Assembly (NCBI GenBank): GCA_040219275.1 | Contig: JAVJSU010000003.1 | Span: forward strand, 1-64,000 | DNA: 64,000 nt | Reading direction: 5' to 3' | Source: JAVJSU01 sp040219275 | Lineage (GTDB): Bacteria; Chloroflexota; Anaerolineae; Aggregatilineales; Phototrophicaceae | Shown here: positions 18,916-27,502 of the stretch, one piece after another | Layout of the letters: each line of letters begins with the position of its first letter | Numbering within the stretch: the first letter of the stretch is position 1 | Notes under the pieces: model-generated | What the model saw: only the letters and a program-made list of their open reading frames with translations | What the model was told of the DNA's origin: nothing | Databases searched by the model: none | Program-made: the position numbers and the translations under genes

Positions 18916-20606
18916 CGATCATCGCAAAAGCCGATAAACGGGTTATTGTACAGGGCATTACCGGACGCGAGGGACTTTCGCGTACACGGCTTATGCTGGA
19001 TTACGGCACGCGGATTGTCGGCGGTGTAACGCCCGGAAAAGGGGGGCAACTTGCGGAAGGTGTGCCTGTATTTGACAGTGTGCGTCAGGCAGTCGCTGAA
19101 CTCGGCGAAATCGACACCAGCGTATTATTCATCCCTGCTCCGTTAGTGAGAAATGCCGCGCTTGAAGCGATTGATGCGGGTGTCAAAACGCTCATTATCG
19201 TGCCGGATCGAGTGCCGGTTTACGATGTGCTTGAGATCGATTATGCCGCTCGTCAAAATGGCGCTCGCTTTCTCGGACCGAATACGCTGGGCGTGCTGAG
19301 TCCTGAACATGCGGTACTCGGTATGATGGGTGGGCGTGCCGCCGCGCTCCGTGAGTGGGCTTTTACGGGTCCTGTCGGGATTAGCAGTCGGAGTGGTGGC
19401 ATCAGCACTAGTATGGCGTACTATCTCGCTCAGGCGGGTATTGGTACATCAACTGTCGTGCATGTCGGTGGCGATAGTATTGTCGGGATGCCTCATGCAC
19501 AGGTATTAAAGCAGTTCGAGCGCGACTCTGATACGCGACTGGTGGTGATGTTCGGCGAAATTGGCACCTCACAGGAAGAAGATGTAGCGGATTTGATCGC
19601 ACAGGGGCTGTTTACAAAGCCATTGATCGCTTATATCGGTGGCAAAGCGGCAAAAGAGGGCACGCGTTTCAGCCATGCCGGAGCGATTATCGAAGGTGGG
19701 CGCGGTACATATGAGGGAAAGGTAGAAAAGTTACGTGATTCAGGTGTTCACATAGCAGAAGCATTCGCCGATATTCCCAAAATCGCCGCACATGTACTTG
19801 CAAATCTGCCACAAAAAGAAACACAAAAACCTGATTCAGTGACAGACCAATCATGGTACACGGCAATTACCGAGATTAAGCCCAACAGTATCCGTTTGCG
19901 CGGACACAAGATTGATGAGCTTATGGGAGAAATTAAGTTTAGTCAGGGGATTTTCCTTGCGCTGACCGGACGTTTACCTGAACCCCGTATCGCACCGCTT
20001 ATTGATGCCTTATTTGTCTCGTCGATTGATCACGGGACGATGCCACCATCAACGCTTGCGGCACGAACCGCTACAAGCACCGGCGCACCGCTCAACGCCG
20101 CGCTTTCTGCTGGATTGCTAAGTATCAACGCCTTTCATGGGGGTGCAATCGAGGATTGTATGCACATGATTACTGACGTTCAGAATCGGGTGCAGTCCGG
20201 TCAAACATTGGCTGATGCCACGCAAAAACTCATCGTCGAATATCGCGCAAATGGAAAAAAGCTCTCAGGTTTGGGGCATCGTCTGCACACAGCAGATCCA
20301 CGTACCCGCCAATTATTTGCATTGGCAACAGAATGTCAGGTTTCCGGCGCGGGAGTGGCGACAATCAACGCATTGCGGGAAGCATTCACGCAGATTACCG
20401 GAAAAACACTGCCGATTAATGTTGATGGCGCACTTGCAGGAATTCTATATGACCTTGAGATTCCCGCTCAACTCGGAAACGCGTTTTTTATGATTGCGCG
20501 TGTACCCGGCTTAATCGCACATATCACCGAAGAAAGACAACGCGAAAAACCGATGCGCGTTATTTACCCGCGTTCATCCATCTATGATGGCGAAATGGCT
20601 GAATAA
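18912..20606 (+). CDS. ATP-citrate-lyase-alpha-like fusion: CoA-ligase alpha plus citryl-CoA lyase/citrate synthase domain
   Basis: A 564-residue protein with the order found in AclA. Residues 5-300 are a SucD-like CoA-binding and ligase part (VIVQGITGREG, GGVTPGKGG, GISSRSGG) with the likely phospho-histidine at His255 in SHAGAIIEGG. Residues 325-560 are a citrate-synthase-type domain with the catalytic set His409 (HGGA), His456 (SGLGHRLH) and Asp505 (NVDGALAG). The reaction expected by family is NTP-dependent CoA activation of a citrate-like acid followed by retro-aldol cleavage to acetyl-CoA (or an acyl-CoA) and an oxo acid. True ATP-citrate lyase is one option. A homologue acting on a sugar-derived or substituted citrate is another, suggested by the sugar-importer operon. 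Confidence 0.83.
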   Translation: MTIIAKADKRVIVQGITGREGLSRTRLMLDYGTRIVGGVTPGKGGQLAEGVPVFDSVRQAVAELGEIDTSVLFIPAPLVRNAALEAIDAGVKTLIIVPDRVPVYDVLEIDYAARQNGARFLGPNTLGVLSPEHAVLGMMGGRAAALREWAFTGPVGISSRSGGISTSMAYYLAQAGIGTSTVVHVGGDSIVGMPHAQVLKQFERDSDTRLVVMFGEIGTSQEEDVADLIAQGLFTKPLIAYIGGKAAKEGTRFSHAGAIIEGGRGTYEGKVEKLRDSGVHIAEAFADIPKIAAHVLANLPQKETQKPDSVTDQSWYTAITEIKPNSIRLRGHKIDELMGEIKFSQGIFLALTGRLPEPRIAPLIDALFVSSIDHGTMPPSTLAARTATSTGAPLNAALSAGLLSINAFHGGAIEDCMHMITDVQNRVQSGQTLADATQKLIVEYRANGKKLSGLGHRLHTADPRTRQLFALATECQVSGAGVATINALREAFTQITGKTLPINVDGALAGILYDLEIPAQLGNAFFMIARVPGLIAHITEERQREKPMRVIYPRSSIYDGEMAE

Positions 20607-20628
20607 ATTCTCTTAGGACGAAATCTTC

Positions 20629-21576
20629 ATGACAAAAGTGCTTTTTATAGTTGTACAACTACTATGTTTAATGGTCATAGGACTGTCATTTTCTGTCCAT
20701 GCGCAGGATGCAAGTCAAAGTGAAAGCCAGATGCTTGAAGTGACATTTGACTCGACAACATTGAACCGTGTTTATCAATATCAGGTATATCTTCCTATTG
20801 GATATGATGATTCGTCGGCGACACGCTATCCGGTGATCTATTTACTCCATGGGCGTGGCGATACGATGTCTGCATGGCTTAATATACGGGGGCATTTGGA
20901 TGAGTTGATTGCTAATGGTGAAGTTCCGCCGTTGATCGCTGTGATGCCGGATATGCCATCGAGTGAGCGCGGCAGTTATTATGTGGATTCCGCATATACC
21001 GGCAATTTGTATCGTCCTGAAGCGGTCGAGAGTGCCTTTTTTGATGATCTTATCCCCCACATTGATGACACTTATCGTACATTAGCGGATCGTCAATCTC
21101 GCATTGTGGGTGGATATTCGATGGGCGGATACGGTGCAATCCGTTTTGTGTTGGCACATCCCGATCAGTTTATGGGCGCGATTGTGTTAAGTCCGGCGGT
21201 ATATACTCCGTTGCCACCCGCGGATTCCAGTACGCGGGAGTTCGGCGCATTTGGCAATGAGGCATCCCTGTTTGACTCCGATATTTATACCCGCCTCAAT
21301 TATCCAGCGATCCTATCAGATTTTGACGGTCAATATCGCCTAAATCTCTTTATCGCAGTCGGTGATGACGAATGGCGACATCCCGACCTTGAAGACATAG
21401 AGCATGATCTCGATTTTGAAGCGCATCGTTTCTACAATCGCGTTACGCGGATTTCAGGGATTAGCGCTGAATTCCGCGTTTACGACGGCGGACATGATTG
21501 GGATGTTTGGGTGCGCGGATTCGCCGAGGGGATGCGCTATCTCGCCAATCATCTGGAAACCGATAGCGACCAATAG
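20629..21576 (+). CDS. secreted esterase of the esterase D / feruloyl-esterase-like alpha/beta-hydrolase family
   Basis: A 315-residue protein with a signal peptide ending in HAQ (about 27 residues). The alpha/beta-hydrolase core has YLLHGRGD, the nucleophile Ser164 in GGYSMGGYGA and the catalytic His289 in GGHDWDVW; an acidic residue around 245-255 should complete the triad. Family members remove acyl groups from sugars or phenolic esters. It is the last gene of the operon, 22 bases after the lyase gene, and the only one besides the binding protein that is exported. It may strip an ester outside the cell before uptake (inference). Confidence 0.85.
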   Translation: MTKVLFIVVQLLCLMVIGLSFSVHAQDASQSESQMLEVTFDSTTLNRVYQYQVYLPIGYDDSSATRYPVIYLLHGRGDTMSAWLNIRGHLDELIANGEVPPLIAVMPDMPSSERGSYYVDSAYTGNLYRPEAVESAFFDDLIPHIDDTYRTLADRQSRIVGGYSMGGYGAIRFVLAHPDQFMGAIVLSPAVYTPLPPADSSTREFGAFGNEASLFDSDIYTRLNYPAILSDFDGQYRLNLFIAVGDDEWRHPDLEDIEHDLDFEAHRFYNRVTRISGISAEFRVYDGGHDWDVWVRGFAEGMRYLANHLETDSDQ

Positions 21577-21665
21577 AATGTCAGCTATGTGCTGGAAAAA
21601 GCGTATATTGTACACGTTATAGTTTTTCTGACACTGTTTACTAGAACTGGACAGGAGAGTTATTC

Positions 21666-22775
21666 TCAGTCCAACCACGCCGTATCAACATGCACCGGTT
21701 TGCCGCTTAATGCCGCTTGCCGTATCGCTTCCATGAGTGCAAAAGTTTCTAACCCTTCGCGGAGGTTAGGTGAATGGGGAAGATCATTCAAGAGGGCGTT
21801 CGCAAAATGATCGGCATAATTCGAAAATTCGCCATAGTGCATTCCGTGCACCTCATTGTTGAAATAGTAGCCACGTTTGCTATATAACATATCTTCCTTA
21901 ACCTCGGTGCCATCGGGTAGGGTGTAGACATAGCGCATATCGTGATACTGCGCCATGCTCGTTCCTCTACTCCCATAGAGCATCAATTCAATCGCGTTAC
22001 GCGCGGATGGCAGTTCATGTAACCCATAATTCCCCATAATCCGCCCGATTTTTCCCGATTTGCTCAGTACGTTGACCGAATAAATATCAAAGGAGTCCAC
22101 ATGATATTTTTGTGCCAATTCGGATTTTGTTCCGTAGGCTTGCACTTCAACAATGTCGCCTAAATACCAACGAATTAAATCCACAGGATGGCTTAACCCC
22201 AGAAAAACCCAATCTGTGCTGTTCGTCGCCCATTGGCTCTTATCATAAAACCAGTCCATGCGATGAACATAATGTGCATCTGCGAGTTCTATCTCTCCGA
22301 TAGCACCATTTTCAAAAGCATGTCGTTGCCGTTGAAACGATTCAAAAAAGCGTGTGCTTTGCCCAACAAGAAGTTTGCGTCCTGTTTTCTTTGCTGATTG
22401 CCAAACTCGTTGTGCATCTTGCAACGAATTAACGATTGGTTTGGTACAAATAACATCCTTATCCGCCTCAAATGCGCGGACAATATGCTCTCCGTGCACA
22501 GAGTCGGGCGTATAAATGGCGATAATATCAACATCATTACGGGCAAGCATCGCATCATAATCGGTTGTATAGAACAGATCAGGACATTCTCGTTTCACGG
22601 ATGCAATTTTTTGTTCATTCAAATCACAACCGGCGACTGCGCGTACAAGATTACTTCGATAGGGTGCATTCTGGTTTGTGCCTACGGTTGCGGGAATAGG
22701 CTGATTTAATCCAATCAACAATGTGCGTCCCTCGTGTAGCCCTAATATGCCAATGCCTAGTGTTTTAGCCATCAT
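21666..22775 (-). CDS. Gfo/Idh/MocA-family NAD(P)-dependent oxidoreductase
   Basis: A 369-residue protein with an N-terminal Rossmann fold (GIGILGLHEGRTLL at 6-19, then a long loop before RAVAGCDLN) and a C-terminal alpha/beta dimerisation domain. The usual EKP motif reads CTKPI, keeping the lysine. HPVDLIRWYLGDI contains the family's conserved histidine region. Such enzymes oxidise or reduce sugars, inositols or uronates. The start overlaps the upstream GH38-like gene in an ATGA junction with GAGAGG before it, so both are cotranscribed and probably act on one substrate. Confidence 0.88.
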   Translation of the reverse strand: MMAKTLGIGILGLHEGRTLLIGLNQPIPATVGTNQNAPYRSNLVRAVAGCDLNEQKIASVKRECPDLFYTTDYDAMLARNDVDIIAIYTPDSVHGEHIVRAFEADKDVICTKPIVNSLQDAQRVWQSAKKTGRKLLVGQSTRFFESFQRQRHAFENGAIGEIELADAHYVHRMDWFYDKSQWATNSTDWVFLGLSHPVDLIRWYLGDIVEVQAYGTKSELAQKYHVDSFDIYSVNVLSKSGKIGRIMGNYGLHELPSARNAIELMLYGSRGTSMAQYHDMRYVYTLPDGTEVKEDMLYSKRGYYFNNEVHGMHYGEFSNYADHFANALLNDLPHSPNLREGLETFALMEAIRQAALSGKPVHVDTAWLD

Positions 22776-25201
22776 TGCCTCTCGTTCGTTTCTTCTGCTG
22801 TACGGTGGATTTTTGCCCAGATATGACGATGCTCATCTAAGTTACGGTGTATCGCGCGCCCTTCAACCCAATCAATATAGAGCGTTGCAATCTCGAATGG
22901 ACGCATCTCCAACGTAATTTCCGTTTGATGATTATCTGAGAAAAACTCAATAAGCTGTTCGAATTCTCCAAGCAAATTTGTTTTGATGACCCGTTCAACA
23001 TTACCTGCAAGGATTAGCTTGATGGTTGATGCCTCACCATTGAATTCGACCAGACGCAATATATTTGGGAACTGAATCCCATCACCTGCATATTGATTCA
23101 ATTGATCTGTAAAACGCTCGTTTTCACGATACCACGCGCTCACAGTGACGTTTTCAGAATCGAGTTGAATCGGATAGAACAGCGGAGGAAGATCACCGCC
23201 CGCCTGTAAAACAGGTACGGTTATTAACGGACGCTGAAATGATTGTGCCATACGCCAACGGTCAGTGTGGGTGAGTTCTGTGCGATGTGGTACAAGCCGA
23301 AAGTGAATATCTAAGGTGTCGTTGAAGTAGTCTTCGTCCCACGGATCATACATTGTGAGCAACCATCGAACCGAATTCTCTGACCGGAAAAAGGCTTGAT
23401 TTCCCTTGTGGAGTAAAAGTATGCCTTGCCCCTCATCATTCACCATATCCAACAACGATAGGGCGGTAAATGGTGCGTGAACCGTCTCGAAACGTTGCGG
23501 TGATGTCATCCATTCACCTGTCGGATATTTGCGTTGATACGTCCCCTTTGCCTCGATTAAGCTCACGCCGTACGGATGGTCATGAAATAAATTTAGCGAT
23601 GCTAGTTGGGGATCAATCATCATCTGTAAGCCGGTGTTCATCCCTCCATCAGGTCGGGGCAATTTTGAAGCGCGGAGGACAACATCAATGCCCTCCTCTG
23701 TATCCGACAAACGAATCACAATGTTGAGTGTACAGTCCAATTGAATGTGAATTTCGTTGGATTGCGTTCGTACTTGATCGACCTGAGGTACACGCTTTGC
23801 ACTGTCTTGAATCATAACCATATCGAGGAGCGAAATGGTTAGCCATGTCGGACAAAGGACGCTACTTAAGCGAGTAATGGTCGCGGATTGTTTATCCACG
23901 GTCACACTTAAATCATCACGGCTCAGAGTGATTGTTGTTTCGGTTTCAACGATTTCGGCATCGTTCACAGGTATTGATTTCGTTGCTCTGTATCCAAATG
24001 CAGGGATACGTTCCTGTGTTGATGGAAATAGCCTGTCCCATCCAAGCGGGTTATAGACAAGGACTTGACCTGCCTCGCTTTGAACACGTTTGGCAAGTAA
24101 GCGCAGAGATCGCCCAACTATTTCGGATGATAAACTCAAGCTACGTTCATAAGAAAATTTACCAACGTGTCCACAGAGTCCTTCACATTCGTCATTATCA
24201 TGGTGTTGTGCGGATAACAACTCACGCCATGCTTCATCTATTTCCCATAGCGGGTAGACATCCCAATGCGGATACGGTCTGCCGAATAAGCCCGTTAAGG
24301 CAGAGAGTGATTCCGCTGTTAATAGGCTTGCTTCTGCTTGTTGACTGCGATGACGCATATCATCGCCGTTTTTGCCAAGGCTCATGCCATGCCAAACATC
24401 ATCGAGTGTATACTGACGTTTTTCTGCGTAAGGACGTGCTGATTCCAGATATTCAGAGAGCGTTCCCATGCGGATGTCAAAACGTTCATCATTCAGCAGT
24501 TCTCTTAGGCGGGGCAATAATAATTCACTCCGGCACATCCAATCGGGTGATGGCATCAGTTCAAGCCACTGAACAATCCCCGCGACGGGCATCTTATGCA
24601 GTAGGGGGCTATCCAGTAAACCATCAAAATCTTCGGGCCATTGATGCACATTTAATTTGTTGCGTGGTGCCGTTAAGAGTTGGCTTCCATCCTGCCCAAC
24701 CCACCAGATTGCTGGCAATTCTTCATAAGGGATTTCTGGCGTGTGCCATGTCCATTGAAAAAAGAGTGAGGCGTACTCGTACCCCATACCCTTGAGTAGT
24801 TGGGGCAATTGTGGGAAAAAATCAAACTCTTCTTCCCAAAAGGTGCGCGGACGTACTCCTAGAAGGCGCAACACTGTTCGAACGCCCCATATACGTTGCC
24901 GAACGTTGGATTCACTCCCATGAAACAAACCATAAGGCTGTCCATAAGAGCCGCCGACGATTTCAATTTGCCCGTTATGAACAGCCTCTCGCAGAATATT
25001 CAGGTCAGCAGGGGATTCGCTCGCAAGTTTTTCATAGCCAATCCCATCAAAATTGATATTGCCTCGCGCACCTGTTTCATTGCATAAAGTCAACATATCG
25101 TTAATCGAATCTGGCAACACATCATAGCCCCATAACCATTGCATATCGACCCAGTGCATGTGATTTCCGAATGTATAAAATAAAGGTAATTTATCTGCCA
25201 T
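22772..25201 (-). CDS. GH38-like alpha-mannosidase family protein
   Basis: An 809-residue cytoplasmic protein (no signal peptide). The N-terminal (beta/alpha)7 region starts with NHMHWVDMQWLW in place of the usual HSHIDP-type motif. A FWEEEFDFFPQLPQLLKGMGY segment stands where GH38 proteins have the nucleophile-bearing W.PD.FG....LPQIL, so the Asp nucleophile is not in its usual form. The AQHHDNDECEG motif matches the GH38 AQHHD zinc/active-site motif. A long beta-sandwich C-terminal half follows. GAGG supports the start. Because the active-site motifs are changed, alpha-mannosidase activity is uncertain and another glycoside may be the substrate. Confidence 0.75.
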   Translation of the reverse strand: MADKLPLFYTFGNHMHWVDMQWLWGYDVLPDSINDMLTLCNETGARGNINFDGIGYEKLASESPADLNILREAVHNGQIEIVGGSYGQPYGLFHGSESNVRQRIWGVRTVLRLLGVRPRTFWEEEFDFFPQLPQLLKGMGYEYASLFFQWTWHTPEIPYEELPAIWWVGQDGSQLLTAPRNKLNVHQWPEDFDGLLDSPLLHKMPVAGIVQWLELMPSPDWMCRSELLLPRLRELLNDERFDIRMGTLSEYLESARPYAEKRQYTLDDVWHGMSLGKNGDDMRHRSQQAEASLLTAESLSALTGLFGRPYPHWDVYPLWEIDEAWRELLSAQHHDNDECEGLCGHVGKFSYERSLSLSSEIVGRSLRLLAKRVQSEAGQVLVYNPLGWDRLFPSTQERIPAFGYRATKSIPVNDAEIVETETTITLSRDDLSVTVDKQSATITRLSSVLCPTWLTISLLDMVMIQDSAKRVPQVDQVRTQSNEIHIQLDCTLNIVIRLSDTEEGIDVVLRASKLPRPDGGMNTGLQMMIDPQLASLNLFHDHPYGVSLIEAKGTYQRKYPTGEWMTSPQRFETVHAPFTALSLLDMVNDEGQGILLLHKGNQAFFRSENSVRWLLTMYDPWDEDYFNDTLDIHFRLVPHRTELTHTDRWRMAQSFQRPLITVPVLQAGGDLPPLFYPIQLDSENVTVSAWYRENERFTDQLNQYAGDGIQFPNILRLVEFNGEASTIKLILAGNVERVIKTNLLGEFEQLIEFFSDNHQTEITLEMRPFEIATLYIDWVEGRAIHRNLDEHRHIWAKIHRTAEETNERQ

Positions 25202-25356
25202 AATGTGCGCCTCTTAAAATTTGTATAGTTTTGCCGATGATATTCTATAAGTTGTCTATATCAATGATCGCGTTATTGGGTTATTGAGTGCCTTCGTGTA
25301 AAATTTGTCTAGTCTTTTATGTACAACAGAAAATCAGAGTTCTAAGGATAAATAAC
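25202..25356. promoter_or_regulatory. divergent control region with two AATTTGTHTAG repeats
   Basis: The 155 bases between the GH38-like and GH172 genes hold AATTTGTATAG (25218-25228) and AATTTGTCTAG (25302-25312), 84 bases apart. Related sequences lie at 29931-29941 and 34753-34763. They resemble one arm of AraR-type GntR sites and may be operators for the regulator at 34834 (inference). Confidence 0.35.
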
Positions 25357-26430
25357 ATGATTGGTATGACATCGCTCGCAAGTCTCGCCCGATTACGCCC
25401 TAATGTTCGTCGGAATCGTATTTCTAGCTATGATGGCACAGGCGGCAACCGGGATTGGGTTGTCGTCGAAGCCGGTGAGAAGAAACATATTGCAGAGATC
25501 GTCGGTCCTGCCTGTATTAAGCATATATGGTGTACCTTATGGACAGAAGACCGCTATCAGTATCGAAAAATCGTTCTGCGTATCTGGTGGGATGATGAAG
25601 AACAACCTAGTGTCGAAGTTCCCATCGGCGATTTCTTCGGGCTAGGACATAATATGGTCAAAAATTTCGTCTCATTACCCCTCCAAATGAGTCCTGAAGA
25701 TGGACGTAGCTTCAACTGTTGGTTCCCCATGCCTTTTCAAAAAAATGCCCGCATTGAAATTCATAATGAATGTGATAGTAAACTCAACTTTTATTTTTAT
25801 ATTGATTACGAAGCCTATGCAGACGACACCAAACTGATTGATGAGTACGCTTATTTTCATGCACAGTGGCGACGTGTTAACCCCACAAATGGTTCGGCAG
25901 ATCATAAAATCTGGTGGGAAGATAATGCACAGGCGATGAAAGAGGCATGGGAAACTCCTAATCTTGACGGTAAAGACAACTATCTTATTCTGGAAGCTCA
26001 AGGGCGCGGACATTATGTCGGTTGTCACGTTGATATTGATAATTTCCGTCGTGAAGCGAACGCATGGTATGGTGAAGGCGATGATATGTTTTTCATCGAT
26101 AGTGATGAATTACCGACTATCTATGGCACGGGGACAGAGGATTACTTTAATACTGCCTTCTGCCCAACACAGGAATACTCTGCACCGTATCATGGCGTAA
26201 TCGTTAATCAAGGTACGCCTGATTTTCGCTGGAAAGGCAAAAATAGCCTCTATCGATACCACATCGAAGACCCCATCTTCTTTGAGAAATCCATCAAATT
26301 CAGTATCGAACATGGACACGCGAATACGCTGTCTTTAGATTATTCTTCCACCGCCTACTGGTATCAGACGGAACCACATCTTACGTTCCCAACCCTTTTG
26401 CCCGTATCAGAAAGATTGCCCCGCCCATAA
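25357..26430 (+). CDS. GH172 (DUF2961) glycoside hydrolase
   Basis: A 357-residue protein with the DUF2961/GH172 pattern: SSYDGTGGNRDW near residue 22, HIWCTLW, the PIGDFFGLG segment, the LNFYFYIDYE segment, and the late YGTGTEDYFNTAFCP motif with nearby acidic residues. Characterised GH172 enzymes act on difructose dianhydride and on alpha-D-arabinofuranosides and similar furanosides. The start at 25357 has AAGGAT upstream and matches the conserved N-terminus better than the ATG at 25288. It has no signal peptide and is divergently transcribed from the GH38/oxidoreductase pair, suggesting joint action on one imported glycan. Confidence 0.85.
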   Translation: MIGMTSLASLARLRPNVRRNRISSYDGTGGNRDWVVVEAGEKKHIAEIVGPACIKHIWCTLWTEDRYQYRKIVLRIWWDDEEQPSVEVPIGDFFGLGHNMVKNFVSLPLQMSPEDGRSFNCWFPMPFQKNARIEIHNECDSKLNFYFYIDYEAYADDTKLIDEYAYFHAQWRRVNPTNGSADHKIWWEDNAQAMKEAWETPNLDGKDNYLILEAQGRGHYVGCHVDIDNFRREANAWYGEGDDMFFIDSDELPTIYGTGTEDYFNTAFCPTQEYSAPYHGVIVNQGTPDFRWKGKNSLYRYHIEDPIFFEKSIKFSIEHGHANTLSLDYSSTAYWYQTEPHLTFPTLLPVSERLPRP

Positions 26431-26641
26431 GATATATCGCAAGGATCGAATCATCACTTTAATTCTAATCCTATGCATTCTTAAGGGTGTCCCACAAAGG
26501 TGATTGTGGCTTATAGGGGGCGTGGTCTGATAAACATTGATTGGGTGCATATTCCCAAAATTACCCGTACCGTACTACGCCCCTGTTCAAAAGCAACGAT
26601 TGTCCATCAACCCGGTCTCTAATTTATTTCGGTGAACATGG
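26431..26641. other. intergenic space between convergent genes
   Basis: No gene is supported here. A GGGGCGT / ACGCCCC pair (26517-26523 and 26577-26583) encloses a smaller TTGGG / CCCAA hairpin. It could be a bidirectional terminator, but there is no T-tract. Confidence 0.3.
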
Positions 26642-27490
26642 CTACTTCACTCCGGAGAGAGAAATCCCCTCGATAAAATAACGCTGTGCAAAGATATAGA
26701 CCAACAAAACAGGCAACATTAAAACGACTGCCGCCGCCATAACAAGCGGCCAATTGGTCTGCTGAAAGGCACTGAGTGAACTGTTGAAATAGGCTAAGCC
26801 CAATTCAAGTGTTCGCATATCCTGATCACGGGCGATGAGTAGTGGCCAGAGTAAATCAGTCCACGTTCCCATAAATGAGAACACGCCCAATGTAGCAAGC
26901 GCAGGACCATTGAGCGGCAAGAAGATGCGCCAATAAATCACAAATTCGCTTGCACCATCAATCCGCGCCGCATCTTGATAATCTCCCGGCACACTCATAA
27001 ATGCCTGCCGGAGCAAGAAAATCCCGAATACGCTGGAAATTCCCGGAATAATCAAGCCCTGGTAGGTGTTGACCCAACCTAAGCCGAAGACAATCAGGAA
27101 TAAAGGAATCAGAATAATCTGAAAGGGGATCATCATTGTCGCCAGATATAAGACGAAAAGCACATCCCGCCCGATAAACTTCAGTCGCGCAAAGGCGTAA
27201 GCCGCCATCGAACAGATAATGATTTGCCCGAACACGGTAAAGAACGTCACAATGATGGTGTTCAGGAAATAGCGACCAAAAGGAACTAAAGTAAACAGAT
27301 TCTTATAATTCTCTAGGTTAAAGGAAGTTGGCAAAATCTGCGGTGGATAGGCAAATTCGGCACCAGATGGCTTGAGCGATGTACTGACCATCCAGATAAA
27401 TGGGACGATCATCGCTAGAGCAACCAGACAAAGTATACTATAGCCGAGAATTTTTAAGGGCAAATCCCATGGTTTCTTTTCATAAATCAT
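26642..27490 (-). CDS. sugar ABC transporter permease (MalG-like)
   Basis: A 282-residue CUT1 permease with about six membrane helices, an EAA loop reading DYQDAARIDGASEFVIYWRI and the typical RYFIEGISLSGVK end. It pairs with the permease at 27503 and is the last gene of the operon that begins at 34602. The 12-base gap to the upstream permease fits translational coupling. The Shine-Dalgarno is weak. Confidence 0.92.
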   Translation of the reverse strand: MIYEKKPWDLPLKILGYSILCLVALAMIVPFIWMVSTSLKPSGAEFAYPPQILPTSFNLENYKNLFTLVPFGRYFLNTIIVTFFTVFGQIIICSMAAYAFARLKFIGRDVLFVLYLATMMIPFQIILIPLFLIVFGLGWVNTYQGLIIPGISSVFGIFLLRQAFMSVPGDYQDAARIDGASEFVIYWRIFLPLNGPALATLGVFSFMGTWTDLLWPLLIARDQDMRTLELGLAYFNSSLSAFQQTNWPLVMAAAVVLMLPVLLVYIFAQRYFIEGISLSGVK

Positions 27491-27502
27491 ACTTTACGCT
27501 TT

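Noticed and set aside
23932..24795. A 287-codon plus-strand frame opposite the GH38-like gene
   Set aside because: It has no motif or ribosome site. The minus strand has full-length family similarity and proper starts.
26517..26583. GGGGCGT / ACGCCCC inverted pair as an insertion-sequence end or attachment site
   Set aside because: It is only seven bases with a 53-base interior, no transposase nearby and no flanking duplication; at most a weak hairpin.
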